The notes beneath the pieces were generated by a model. It was not told the origin of the DNA, ran no database searches, and saw only the letters and a program-made list of their open reading frames with translations. This document shows positions 23,858-32,962 of a DNA stretch of 64,000 bases, piece by piece (position 1 is the stretch's first letter; each line of letters starts with the position of its first letter). This DNA comes from Lachnospiraceae bacterium (GTDB lineage: Bacteria; Bacillota; Clostridia; Lachnospirales; Lachnospiraceae). The position numbers and the translations under genes are program-made. The stretch lies in NCBI GenBank assembly GCA_017427685.1, contig JAFRSH010000038.1:44595-108594 (forward strand), read 5' to 3'.

Positions 23858-25282
23858 ATGGCAAACGGCAGCAAGGAAATCGGACGAGTAGGCCAAAGAC
23901 GATACGGCGGCGTTATCTACGAAGAGTTCCTGCATGAGCTGAGAGGCAAGAAAGGAGTAGAGGTCTATCGTGAGATGTCGGAAAACGACGATGTGATAGG
24001 CGCTATCCTGTTTGCGATAGAGATGCTTGTAAGACAGTGCGACTGGAACATAGAGCCAGGCGGCGATACTGCCAAGGACAAAGAAGCCGCGGAGTTCGTC
24101 GAAAGCTGCATGGACGATATGTCGGAGACATGGATAGACACGATATCCGAGATCCTGTCTTTCCTCACATACGGTTGGAGCTATCACGAGATAGTGTACA
24201 AGCGCAGAATGGGAAACACGAAGGACAAGCGGACGAAATCAAAGTACAGCGACGGTCTCATAGGATGGCAGAAGCTACCGATAAGAGCGCAGGAAACCCT
24301 CTATCAGTGGGAATACGACGATGAGGACAACCTGCTTGGCATGACACAGCAGCCACCGCCCGATTTTGGGACGTACACGATCCCGGTCGAGAAGGCGTTG
24401 CTATTCCGAACAAAGAGCAGGAAGAACAATCCGGAGGGCAGAAGCGTACTGAGAAACGCTTACAGATCATGGTATTTCAAGAGAAGGATACAGGAGATAG
24501 AGGGCATAGGTATTGAAAGAGATCTTGCCGGACTTCCTGTTATCTACGGTCCGGAAGGGCTTGACCTCTGGGATGATTCGATAGATTCCAACGTCAAGGC
24601 GAGAACAGGGCTTGAAAACATGGTAAGGCAGATCAGAAGAGACGAGCGAGAAGGTATCGTCCTGCCGTTCGGATACAAACTGGAGCTTTTGAGCTCCGGA
24701 GGATCAAGACAATTTGACACGAACGCCATCATAAACCGGTACGATACCAGAATTGCCATGACGGTGCTTGCCGATTTTATTTTCCTCGGACATTCCGAGA
24801 CAGGAAGTTGGGCTTTGTCTTCAGACAAGACCGAGCTTTTTGCGGTTGCAATCGGAGCATTCCTTGACATTATCTGTGAGACCTTCAACAGTCAGGGCAT
24901 CCCGTCCCTGATAGACATTAACGGAGACCACTTCAAGGGCATTACGGAATATCCGAGAATGACACACGGAGACATAGAGGATGCGGACATCACGAAGGTA
25001 GCCCAGTTCATCAAGGATATGACCGGAATTGGAGTATTGGTACCGGATGATGGACTTGAAGATTATATCAGACAGGTGGGTCACCTGCCCGACAGGACAT
25101 CTGACACAAGGACAACGGACGAGAGGAGACGGCAACAGCAGGAGCAGAACCAACCGCCTGAACCTGAGACGGCTGCCGGAAGCGAAGAGAACGAGGACTT
25201 TGAAGATGAGGTCCCCGAGGAAAAGCGGAAAGCGGCCAAAAGGCGACTGGGAAGGGAGGCTGAAACATGGGATTACGGATGA
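23858..25282 (+). CDS. Portal protein, Mu gp29-like (DUF935)
   Basis: A 474-residue portal. Typical blocks are EMLVRQCDWNIEP near 55, FLTYGWSYHEIVYKRR near 103, and LADFIFLGHSETGSWALSS near 305. It forms the dodecameric ring at the head vertex. The last 60 residues are Glu/Gln-rich. Its end overlaps the MuF gene by 16 bases. Confidence 0.9.
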   Translation: MANGSKEIGRVGQRRYGGVIYEEFLHELRGKKGVEVYREMSENDDVIGAILFAIEMLVRQCDWNIEPGGDTAKDKEAAEFVESCMDDMSETWIDTISEILSFLTYGWSYHEIVYKRRMGNTKDKRTKSKYSDGLIGWQKLPIRAQETLYQWEYDDEDNLLGMTQQPPPDFGTYTIPVEKALLFRTKSRKNNPEGRSVLRNAYRSWYFKRRIQEIEGIGIERDLAGLPVIYGPEGLDLWDDSIDSNVKARTGLENMVRQIRRDEREGIVLPFGYKLELLSSGGSRQFDTNAIINRYDTRIAMTVLADFIFLGHSETGSWALSSDKTELFAVAIGAFLDIICETFNSQGIPSLIDINGDHFKGITEYPRMTHGDIEDADITKVAQFIKDMTGIGVLVPDDGLEDYIRQVGHLPDRTSDTRTTDERRRQQQEQNQPPEPETAAGSEENEDFEDEVPEEKRKAAKRRLGREAETWDYG

Positions 25283-26232
25283 TACCGCCGAAAAGGCTGA
25301 AAAAGGTTAAGTCGTACAACAGTCAGGAAGTGCTCACAAGGCTTAAAGAGTACCTGGACGGGAATTGCGATGAACCGGTACGGATCCTATGTGGATTTTG
25401 GGAAGATCAGCAGGACGCCATCACCTATCAGGAACTGAGACAGGCGGTAAGGGAAGGCGCAATAAGCGATGAAACGCTGAGGCTGTGGCAACAGGACTAC
25501 TCCATACTGGTCAGGGACAAGCTGTCACCCCTATGGACAGACGCACTTGCAGCAGGACCGGCAGGACAGCCGATACTTGATGGCATAGCGGTTGAGCTTA
25601 ATATGCAGAGGCCGGGGATCATCAAGTGGATAAACGAGAGGGGCGCTGAGTTTGTAACGAGGAGTTCCCAGGAACAGCGAGACGCAATAGCCTCACTTGT
25701 TTCTAAAAAGATGCGGGACGGCCACACAGTCGATGAACTGGCGAGGCTGATCCGGCCATGTATAGGCTTGACGGAGGGGCAGGCGACCGCAAATGCGAAG
25801 TATTATGATACTATCGTAGCCACCCTCACGAGAGAGCATCCGAGGATGAGTAAGGAAAGCATCCGGAAAAAGGCCTTGGACGCATCGAGGAAGTACGCAG
25901 AGAGACAGCACAGGGAGAGGGCGCTGACAATAGCGCAGACCGAAAGCGCCTTTGCGTACAACCGTGGTGCGGATGAGGGAATAAGACAGGCGCAGGAAGA
26001 ACATCTTATAGGACAGTGCAAGAAAAGGTGGAGCACATCCGGAGACGATGCAGTATGCGAGATATGCGCATCCCTCGAGGGAACAGAAATCGGAATGGAC
26101 GAAGAGTTTGGCTTCAAGGGCAAGACGCTGTTTCCGGGATACAAAATGCTTCCGCCCGCTCACCCGAGATGTGCCTGTGCAGTCGAGTACATCGAGGTTA
26201 GTCCGCCGGTATTCTCGGAGAAAGGAGGATAA
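25267..26232 (+). CDS. Phage head morphogenesis protein, Mu gpF-like
   Basis: A 321-residue minor head protein. The MuF domain lies in the C-terminal third: TIAQTESAFAYNRGADEG near 222, CEICASLEGTE near 262 and PPAHPRCACAVEYI near 298, with the conserved Cys/His pattern. It probably is injected or binds the portal. Confidence 0.9.
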   Translation: MGLRMIPPKRLKKVKSYNSQEVLTRLKEYLDGNCDEPVRILCGFWEDQQDAITYQELRQAVREGAISDETLRLWQQDYSILVRDKLSPLWTDALAAGPAGQPILDGIAVELNMQRPGIIKWINERGAEFVTRSSQEQRDAIASLVSKKMRDGHTVDELARLIRPCIGLTEGQATANAKYYDTIVATLTREHPRMSKESIRKKALDASRKYAERQHRERALTIAQTESAFAYNRGADEGIRQAQEEHLIGQCKKRWSTSGDDAVCEICASLEGTEIGMDEEFGFKGKTLFPGYKMLPPAHPRCACAVEYIEVSPPVFSEKGG

Positions 26233-26233
26233 A

Positions 26234-26692
26234 GTGAGGAGTTTTTCGGAACTGATACAGAAATCAGCTGATCACAAGCAGAAAGAATCTGTGATAAAGG
26301 GCCGGTTCAAGATTACAAAGTCTGACGACGACAAAAAACTCGCCTTTGGGTGGGCAAGCGTGTCCATGAGAGTGGATGGAGAAGTGATCGAGGACTGGCA
26401 GTCAGACATCATCGAACCTGAAGAACTGGAAAATGCAGCCTATGAGTTTGTGGAACTTTACCGTGAAGGCGGAGAGATGCATGAAAGAGGCGGTGCAGCA
26501 GTCCTGATCGAGTCGGTGGTATTCACAGAGGAAAAGATGAAGGCAATCGGCATCCCCGAAGGCACATTACCGATAGGATGGTGGATCGGATTCAAGGTCC
26601 TGGATGATGATGTGTGGGAAAAGGTCAAGGATGGCACCTATCCGATGTTCTCAATAGAGGGAGAAGCGGAAAGAGTTGAGGTAGGAGAGTAA
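26234..26692 (+). CDS. XkdF-like prohead protease
   Basis: A 152-residue protein starting at GTG 26234 behind AAAGGAGG. It matches the XkdF type: LAFGWASVSMRVDGE near 38, DIIEPEELE, MHERGGAAVLIESVVFT near 82 and PIGWWIGFKVLDDDVW near 115. The family is proposed to be a serine protease that matures the capsid. Confidence 0.8.
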   Translation: MRSFSELIQKSADHKQKESVIKGRFKITKSDDDKKLAFGWASVSMRVDGEVIEDWQSDIIEPEELENAAYEFVELYREGGEMHERGGAAVLIESVVFTEEKMKAIGIPEGTLPIGWWIGFKVLDDDVWEKVKDGTYPMFSIEGEAERVEVGE

Positions 26693-26861
26693 AAGCCCTG
26701 AAAAATGGGGCGTATTGCGATTATTAGACCTCGCCACCCTATAATTCTACATACGAGGGGCCAAAAACGTGCGTATGAGACACAATTTTTATGATAATTC
26801 AGAAAGCATCCGGAAACGGGTGTTTTTTGCATTATAAAATCCACAGAAAGGAGGATGCAAA
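26693..26861. promoter_or_regulatory. Intergenic region before the scaffold gene
   Basis: A 169-bp gap holding a TATAAT (26740-26745) inside an imperfect CCTCG...CGAGG inverted repeat, with only a poor -35 (TTGCGA, 19-bp spacer), then a terminator. A weak internal promoter is possible. Confidence 0.35.
26807..26828 (+). terminator. Intra-operon terminator in the head module
   Basis: A 6-bp stem CATCCG/CGGGTG closed by a GAAA tetraloop, followed by six Ts. Probably a partial terminator that sets the ratio of protease to capsid transcripts. Confidence 0.7.
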
Positions 26862-28076
26862 GTGGCAACGAAACTCAAAAATCTCAAAGTCAGAAAAGTG
26901 GACTTTGTAGATGAAGGTGCTAATCCGGATGCTCACATCCGTCTGAAAAAGAACAAGGACGGCGAGCAGTCTGCAGGAGAGAACGGCGAGAAAGGTACTG
27001 GATTTTTCAAGAGGCTGTTTTCCTTTATCGGGAAAGCGGCAGGAATGAACCAGGACGAAATCGACAGTGCAATGGATGAAATCCGAAAAAGCGATTCCGT
27101 AAGTTTCAATGAGAAGTACAACGAGGCAAAGAACCGGAAAATCGCTGACGAGATTTGGGATATATGCTATGCGCTGCAGTCTTCCCTTTGTTCCATTCTG
27201 AATGACGAAGATTTGGATAGCATCAGCGCATCAACAGCAATGCAGAAGAGCCTGAATGAATTCCAGACAGTAGTGACTGGGTGCATTTCGCAGTGGTCCG
27301 AGGGCAAGGCAGCGAGCATTGCAAAGAAAGAAGAGGAGGTAACGGAAGCCGATATCGAGCTTATGAAGTCAGCGGTAGCGAGACTGAACGAGGCGATAAC
27401 TAAGGCGACCGAACCCGCAGCAGAAGGACCGGAAACAAAAAATGTTGAAGAACCGAAAGGAGAGGTAACAGAAATGAAGATCGACAAGAGCAAACTCACA
27501 GACGCAGAGCGTGCCTTCTACGAGTCCATCGAAAAGAAGTATGGCGTAGAAGACGAGCAGCAGGAGCAGGCACAGAACACACCTGCAGCACCCGAGGTAG
27601 CAAAGGCGGCTACACCTGCACAGGCAGAGGCACCCGCAGCACCCGAAGGTGACGACATCTACAAGGGAATCCACCCTGCAGTAAAGGCTGAGCTTGAATC
27701 CCTCAAGAAGTTCAGGGACGAAGCAGAGACCAAGGAAATGATGGAAGTGGCCAAGAAGTATGAGATCATCGGCAAGAAGCCCGAGGAGCTTGCTCCCGTC
27801 CTTAAGTCCCTCAAGGCACAGGGCGGCACCGCTTACAATGACATGATCGCAGTTCTTGACCAGACCGTTGAGACCATCGAGAAGTCAGGTGCTTTTTCCG
27901 AGGTTGGCAAGTCCGGCCACAGCGCAGCTGAGAACTCTGCGGAAGCAAAGATCGGCGCTATCGCAAAGGGCATGATGGAGAAGGACGCAACCCTCTCATA
28001 CAACCAGGCGGTAGCCAAGGCATGGGAAGAGAACCCTGAACTCTTGGCAGAGTATGACGAGCAGGAAGGATTCTAA
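26862..28076 (+). CDS. Capsid assembly scaffold, with nested internal start
   Basis: A 404-residue protein from a GTG. Residues 1-30 include the phage motif KVDFVDEGANPDAHI; about 30-200 is helical; about 205-404 is a charged scaffold-like region with an Ala/Pro/Gln linker near 225-260. An in-frame ATG at 27474 is preceded by AAAGGAGAGG and would give a 200-residue protein equal to the second half. This resembles lambda C/Nu3 nesting, where the short product is the scaffold. Confidence 0.7.
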   Translation: MATKLKNLKVRKVDFVDEGANPDAHIRLKKNKDGEQSAGENGEKGTGFFKRLFSFIGKAAGMNQDEIDSAMDEIRKSDSVSFNEKYNEAKNRKIADEIWDICYALQSSLCSILNDEDLDSISASTAMQKSLNEFQTVVTGCISQWSEGKAASIAKKEEEVTEADIELMKSAVARLNEAITKATEPAAEGPETKNVEEPKGEVTEMKIDKSKLTDAERAFYESIEKKYGVEDEQQEQAQNTPAAPEVAKAATPAQAEAPAAPEGDDIYKGIHPAVKAELESLKKFRDEAETKEMMEVAKKYEIIGKKPEELAPVLKSLKAQGGTAYNDMIAVLDQTVETIEKSGAFSEVGKSGHSAAENSAEAKIGAIAKGMMEKDATLSYNQAVAKAWEENPELLAEYDEQEGF

Positions 28077-28095
28077 GAAAGGAGGATAACGAACA

Positions 28096-28653
28096 ATGGG
28101 AAAGAATATTAACGGAACACTGATCAACCAGTCAGCAACCATCGTTGAGAAAGCAGGAGCGGACATCACCGATGTAAGAAACAAGCTCCTCAAGTACGAC
28201 GCATCCGGGAATGTAGTGCTTGCAACAAGCGGAGCGGCTCCCCTTGTGGGCATCGCCATCATCGAGGCAGGCGCAAACGACATCTCCGGCAATGATTCCG
28301 GAAAGGTATTAACCGGCGAGGATGTGGACGTTCAGATCAAGGACATCGGATATGTGATCGCAAGCGCAGCAATTTCCAAAGGTGCGGAAGTTACCGCTAC
28401 TACCGGCGGACTTGCAAAGACCGCTACCACAGGCGAGCACGTTATAGGTATCGCACTCAGCGCTGCGACTGCAGCTAATGATTATGTCAGAGTGCAGATC
28501 ACCAAGTACCAGAAGGCAGACGGCGATGCAACCGGGCTTAAGCTCAGTGACCTTGCGGATGTTGACTTCACTACCCCGGCAACGGACGGCCAGGTATTGA
28601 AGTATGACGGTACCGCAACCAAGTGGAAACCCGGAAACGACGCAACCGAGTAA
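28096..28653 (+). CDS. Capsid decoration/stabilisation protein
   Basis: A 185-residue protein. Residues 1-145 are a beta-rich, Ala/Gly/Thr-rich head decoration domain (similar in style to DUF2190), and the last 40 (LSDLADVDFTTPATDGQVLKY) look like a repeat motif otherwise seen in fibre proteins. It lies between scaffold and capsid, the usual place. Ribosome site GAAAGGAGG. Confidence 0.65.
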   Translation: MGKNINGTLINQSATIVEKAGADITDVRNKLLKYDASGNVVLATSGAAPLVGIAIIEAGANDISGNDSGKVLTGEDVDVQIKDIGYVIASAAISKGAEVTATTGGLAKTATTGEHVIGIALSAATAANDYVRVQITKYQKADGDATGLKLSDLADVDFTTPATDGQVLKYDGTATKWKPGNDATE

Positions 28654-28674
28654 TGAAAAGGAGGATAATTAGAA

Positions 28675-29706
28675 ATGGCTAAGAAGACAGCAGCAAGCAT
28701 CCAGGCAGACATTGCGAAGGGTGCTTTCAGACCTCACACAGCGCTTTCAAATATGGCGCTTGCTTATTTTCAGAGTGATGCGAAGGCATTTGCGAAGACG
28801 ATCTTCCCGATCTGTCCCGTGTCTCTGTCCTCTGACAACTACTACATCTTTAACAAGGAAGACCTGCTCCGCGACAACTGGAAGAGAAAGCCTGCTTACG
28901 GCAAGGTTGATCCTGCGGTTCTTTCCGAGCATACCGAGAGTTATGCCTGCACCGTAGATCAGATGATCATGGGTGTTGACAGGATCAGACAGACCGACCT
29001 CAGCCGCAGACAGGGACCTTCCGCAGCAAGGGATCCCAGGGCACAGCGCACAAGAGCTATTGCAAGTCAGGCGAACATCCACCAGGACAGCCTCTTTGCA
29101 AACCACTTTTTCAAGAGCGGTGTGTGGAGCAATTCCTTTACGGGTGTTGATTCAACTACTCCTACGAGCAGCCAGTTCATCAAGTTTACGAACGGCAATT
29201 CGGATCCTGTTGCCCTCATCGATGCGAAAGCTACCGAGATGGAGCAGAAGACCGGCAGAAGACCTAACAGACTTGCGCTCGGCGTGAATGTCTACAATGC
29301 TCTTAAGCAGCATGAGGGCATCCTTGAGAGAGTGAAGTACGGCGGTTCTACTGCAAACCCTGCGCTGATCACCGCTAACGTCCTTGCTCAGCTCTTCGAC
29401 ATGGAGAGACTGACTGTTCAGCGTTCGATCATGAACAGCGCAGAAATCGGACAGGATGCAAATATGCAGTTCATCGGCGATCCTGACGGATTCCTGCTTG
29501 CGTATGCAACAGACACCCCTTCGATCGACGAACCGTCCGCAGGCTATATCTTCACTTGGGATATGCTCGGCGATGGAAACATCATGCCGATCCTCAACTA
29601 TGACGGAGAGAACGGAACCCACTCTGAGTATGTAGAAGGCCTCATGGCAACAGACATGAAGAAAACCGCTGACGATCTCGGTATGTGGTTTGGCGGCGCA
29701 GTATAA
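28675..29706 (+). CDS. Major capsid protein
   Basis: A 343-residue protein with capsid-like features: LALGVNVYNALKQHEGILERVKYG near 200, the GDPDGFLLAYAT segment near 265, and a Gly/Asp-rich end. It follows scaffold and decoration genes and has the strong AAAGGAGG site expected of an abundant product. Confidence 0.85.
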   Translation: MAKKTAASIQADIAKGAFRPHTALSNMALAYFQSDAKAFAKTIFPICPVSLSSDNYYIFNKEDLLRDNWKRKPAYGKVDPAVLSEHTESYACTVDQMIMGVDRIRQTDLSRRQGPSAARDPRAQRTRAIASQANIHQDSLFANHFFKSGVWSNSFTGVDSTTPTSSQFIKFTNGNSDPVALIDAKATEMEQKTGRRPNRLALGVNVYNALKQHEGILERVKYGGSTANPALITANVLAQLFDMERLTVQRSIMNSAEIGQDANMQFIGDPDGFLLAYATDTPSIDEPSAGYIFTWDMLGDGNIMPILNYDGENGTHSEYVEGLMATDMKKTADDLGMWFGGAV

Positions 29707-29717
29707 GGAGGGGCAAT

Positions 29718-30299
29718 ATGAGACTGATTGCTAAGAAACCCTGCAACTTTGGCGGCAGAAAGTTCTACATCGGAGAGGAAATCCCGAAGGAGCTTGTGGC
29801 AGAACCGAAGGCACAGGAGAGATTAGGAGTCATTACAGTTGCCAATGATGAGAATGCGGGGGTGTCGGATGAAAAGTCCGGCACTCTTTACACGCAGGAA
29901 CAGCTCAACGAGGCTGTTGCAAAGGTGAGAGCCGAGCTGGAAGATGCCGCTGCAACACTGGAAGAGACTGCGCCGGGAGCCTATGAGGGAACGGTACAGA
30001 TCGCTATCAAGACAGGGAGCGACGGCAACAATGAACAGATCATGGCAATTCCTGCAACACAGGAGCAGGTTCAGCAGACATTTGAGATTATGCAGTTGAA
30101 CGCTGAAAAAGCATCCGGGGCTATAGCCGGGATTACGGATGAGAACGTTCTGACAATGCTTGCGTTTATTGACAGTAGAAATACGGTCAAGAAAGCGGCT
30201 AAAAACAGGTTAGACAACTTATTCTCTACCGATGGCGAAACCAACGAAGCAGGCAACGGTAATGACACCAGAGAGGACGAAAAGAAAGGTGAAACCTAA
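29718..30299 (+). CDS. Hypothetical head protein
   Basis: A 193-residue protein; ATG 29718 follows AAGGAGGGG. Residues 1-45 form a small FGGRKFYIGEEIP domain as in phage head fibre or connector accessory proteins, followed by a helical middle and an Asn/Glu tail. It overlaps the next gene by one base. Confidence 0.6.
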   Translation: MRLIAKKPCNFGGRKFYIGEEIPKELVAEPKAQERLGVITVANDENAGVSDEKSGTLYTQEQLNEAVAKVRAELEDAAATLEETAPGAYEGTVQIAIKTGSDGNNEQIMAIPATQEQVQQTFEIMQLNAEKASGAIAGITDENVLTMLAFIDSRNTVKKAAKNRLDNLFSTDGETNEAGNGNDTREDEKKGET

Positions 30300-30706
30300 T
30301 GGCGAAAGGTGCATACACATATGATCCTGCCAAGATACCTGAGAATGGCAAAGACCGTATGCGCTTTGAACTGGGCGACACAATGGTGGAGGGCGGTTCT
30401 GACACATCAGCACTGACCGATGAAGAAATAGTTGCGGCGATTACGACTTATCCGAAGTGGAAAAGGGCAAAACTCTTTCTCTTGGAAAGCCTGTATCGCC
30501 GTTTTTCTTATGAGGTGGATACGAAGACCGGCCCGCTGACATTGGAATTACAGGAAAGGGCGAAGCAGTGGAAGAAAGATTATGACGATCTGAAGAAAGA
30601 AGTCGCTGCAGAGTCCGTTACTGTACCGCCCTTGTTTGAAGACGGCGAGATGGCAAAGCCTCCGTACTTCTATACGGGTATGCAGGAGAACGAAAGGGCG
30701 AAATAG
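30299..30706 (+). CDS. Head-tail connector protein
   Basis: A 135-residue protein at the place of the gp6/YqbG-type adaptor. The N-terminal half has DRMRFELGDT and a helical KWKRAKLFLLESLYRRFSYE segment typical of head-tail connectors. Confidence 0.6.
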   Translation: MAKGAYTYDPAKIPENGKDRMRFELGDTMVEGGSDTSALTDEEIVAAITTYPKWKRAKLFLLESLYRRFSYEVDTKTGPLTLELQERAKQWKKDYDDLKKEVAAESVTVPPLFEDGEMAKPPYFYTGMQENERAK

Positions 30707-30707
30707 G

Positions 30708-31064
30708 ATGATAAATGCGAGATTCATGTATCTTAGGCCGGGCAATCTTTTCAAGGACTTTGTTGTTGAAAGCAACACGCAGACGGTCACGAGTACGGGA
30801 AGGGTAGCATCGGTACATGCGGGCGACGGCTCGGTTACTCTGAGGGGATGTCTTGCAGACTCAACCGACGAGGACAAGAAGAGCCACAGCACGCAGGAGC
30901 ATACCGTAACCCATACCATCGTGCAGCAGGGACCGCCGAAGGCAAAGAGGACGGACAAACTGATACTCGGAGACCGTGTGTTTTACATCGTGGATATTGA
31001 CGACACCGGAAGTCTTGGCGTTACAACGATTTACTATGCGGAAGAAAGAAGGGATGTCAAATGA
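30708..31064 (+). CDS. Head closure/neck protein (XkdH-like position)
   Basis: A 118-residue beta-rich protein (LVESN-type strands, DRVFYIVDIDDTGS near 90). Position and size correspond to XkdH-like minor head or head-closure proteins; the sequence itself is not decisive. It overlaps the next gene by ATGA. Confidence 0.55.
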   Translation: MINARFMYLRPGNLFKDFVVESNTQTVTSTGRVASVHAGDGSVTLRGCLADSTDEDKKSHSTQEHTVTHTIVQQGPPKAKRTDKLILGDRVFYIVDIDDTGSLGVTTIYYAEERRDVK

Positions 31065-31516
31065 AACTATGGGTAGATGGAGCACAGGGTAGTGCAGGAG
31101 CAGCAATACAGGCGAGGGTAAAGGATCAGGTCGAAAGCGTCAATCGGCAGGTACTGTCGAGAGGCGTCCGTGCGGTCAATGCGATCCGGAACGCCGAGCT
31201 TGAAGTGCTGAAAGGCCAGAGGAGCGGAAGGCGGTACCGCAAACCGTTCAGCAAGGCAACCTACACGGCATCAGCTCCGGGCGAGCCCCCGGCAAGAAGA
31301 ACAGGAAATCTCCGTATGCACTGGAACGGCCAGGTGAGAACCGAAGGCGGATCCGGAAAAGGAGTCCAGGTTATCGCAGAACTGGAAAGCCAGGAACAAT
31401 ATGCCGGGCATCTCGAAAACGGAACCTCAAGCATGGCGGCGAGGCCCTTTGTCGAGCGGATAAAGGAAAAGGCTGCTCCGGAAATTGAGAGAATTTATAA
31501 GGAACCGTACACATAA
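31061..31516 (+). CDS. HK97 gp10-like tail component (XkdI-like)
   Basis: A 151-residue protein with the gp10 pattern: SAPGEPPARRTGNLRM near 71-86, YAGHLENGTSSMAARPF near 116. This family completes the tail/neck interface. Placed between neck proteins and the tail terminator. Confidence 0.8.
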   Translation: MKLWVDGAQGSAGAAIQARVKDQVESVNRQVLSRGVRAVNAIRNAELEVLKGQRSGRRYRKPFSKATYTASAPGEPPARRTGNLRMHWNGQVRTEGGSGKGVQVIAELESQEQYAGHLENGTSSMAARPFVERIKEKAAPEIERIYKEPYT

Positions 31517-31531
31517 GGGAGGTAAGTAGCT

Positions 31532-31831
31532 ATGGCATTGATTATCACAGAGCCGGTTGCAACCTTCGATTTGTCCCAGATTAAGCGAGGGGACCTGATA
31601 TGGGCCAAGCACAAGTCATGGGATGAAGGCAAGGCGGGGTTTGTGACCTCTGCAAAGAGCGAACAGCTGATAGCGCAGTACCACCCCGGCATCGGTAATG
31701 TAACGAACCATTTTATTATTCCTGTATCGGAGGCGGTGGCCGAAGATTGGGAAATCAGATGGTCTGAGGATATGTCGGAAGTACACGAGTACAACATACC
31801 CGTAGAGGAGGTCGAAGATGAATCTGAGTGA
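31532..31831 (+). CDS. Hypothetical tail-region protein
   Basis: A 99-residue protein with a beta-rich, SH3-like start (LIWAKHKSWDEGKAGFV) and an acidic end. It overlaps the next gene by 14 bases. No family recognised. Confidence 0.6.
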   Translation: MALIITEPVATFDLSQIKRGDLIWAKHKSWDEGKAGFVTSAKSEQLIAQYHPGIGNVTNHFIIPVSEAVAEDWEIRWSEDMSEVHEYNIPVEEVEDESE

Positions 31832-32699
31832 GCTGATCTACAAGAGATTTTCGGAATCGGAGAAGCTGACTAGGCACCTGACAACCTTCGGCGGAAAGCC
31901 GGCAGTCTTCAGTCCGGAAGCACCGTTAGATAACCAGTCCGGATGGGGCGGCGAAACGCAGTATCCGAGGATGGTTTACGATTTTGATATGCAGGCAAAC
32001 GAGGAACGAAACAGCATAGGAACCCTGTCGGTGTCTCTGCTCTGTCAGAACACTGCGGACGTGGTACCGGAGCAGATCGAACCGGAAATAAGAAAGTGCC
32101 TGCGTGATGTGATCTTAATGCCGGAGGGTGAAACTCCGTACTGCTTCGCATGGGCAAGAACGGACAGCTTTACGATAGAGGACAAGACGCAGAACACATA
32201 CCTGACGATCGGATGTGAAGTGCGTTTTGACATCATGGAGTATCCGTCACTCGAAACGAGCGATCCGGATCCTGTAGTGGCCGTAAACAAGTATATCAAG
32301 GAGCTGTTTCCGGAATGCCTTGTCATGGGATATGACAGGATGGGAGAGGTTACGGAGATCAGCGCAAAGAATCCGGTTGTGTATTGCAGGCTTGTAACGG
32401 TCGATAAGGCCGAAGAGACAAACAATGTAGCGTGGATGGACGGGAAGCTGGCCGTCCATGTTTTATGTCCGGACACGGCAACGAGAGTCAAGATAGCGAC
32501 AGCGATAACAAACCAGATGTCCCTCGACGGGGAGATCATCATGTTGGACTACTCGCCGATGACCATAAGGCGGTTACAGGCAAACTACAAGTCTGACTAT
32601 CTGAAGATCGGACAGATTACGGTAACAGGTCACTATGGACTGCTGAGATACAAGGCGAAGCCCCACACTCTGCAGCAGGCTCATGCAAATTATGTATAA
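31818..32699 (+). CDS. Probable tail completion/terminator protein
   Basis: A 293-residue protein that looks like two similar halves (about 1-140 and 150-290), each with the style of the DUF3168/tail-terminator fold. GAGGAGG precedes its ATG. Immediately upstream of the sheath, as tail terminators are. Confidence 0.6.
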   Translation: MNLSELIYKRFSESEKLTRHLTTFGGKPAVFSPEAPLDNQSGWGGETQYPRMVYDFDMQANEERNSIGTLSVSLLCQNTADVVPEQIEPEIRKCLRDVILMPEGETPYCFAWARTDSFTIEDKTQNTYLTIGCEVRFDIMEYPSLETSDPDPVVAVNKYIKELFPECLVMGYDRMGEVTEISAKNPVVYCRLVTVDKAEETNNVAWMDGKLAVHVLCPDTATRVKIATAITNQMSLDGEIIMLDYSPMTIRRLQANYKSDYLKIGQITVTGHYGLLRYKAKPHTLQQAHANYV

Positions 32700-32711
32700 G
32701 GAGGTCACAAG

Positions 32712-32960
32712 ATGGCAAAAGAACAGAAGGACACCAATACCGTCGAGACTGCAGCAAAGCAGGAGGCTAAACAGGCGGTAAAGGCAGAACAGCAGGAATC
32801 TGTTTACACAGTAGCTGAGTTCGCCGAGAACTCGGACAAACTGTTTAACACGAAACCTGAGTGCGTAGTGGCAGCATTGAGAGCCGCTGAAAAAGAAACC
32901 TGCACACTCTCCGAAGCCAGGGAGATTGTGGACAAATTCTTAAAAAAGGAGGTTAAGTAA
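32712..32960 (+). CDS. Small hypothetical tail protein
   Basis: An 82-residue protein with a Lys/Gln/Ala N-terminal half and a small C-terminal helical domain (YTVAEFAENSDKLFNTKPE). It ends two bases before the sheath gene. XkdL/YqbJ-like small proteins occur here in PBSX-type phages. Confidence 0.55.
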   Translation: MAKEQKDTNTVETAAKQEAKQAVKAEQQESVYTVAEFAENSDKLFNTKPECVVAALRAAEKETCTLSEAREIVDKFLKKEVK

Positions 32961-32962
32961 CA

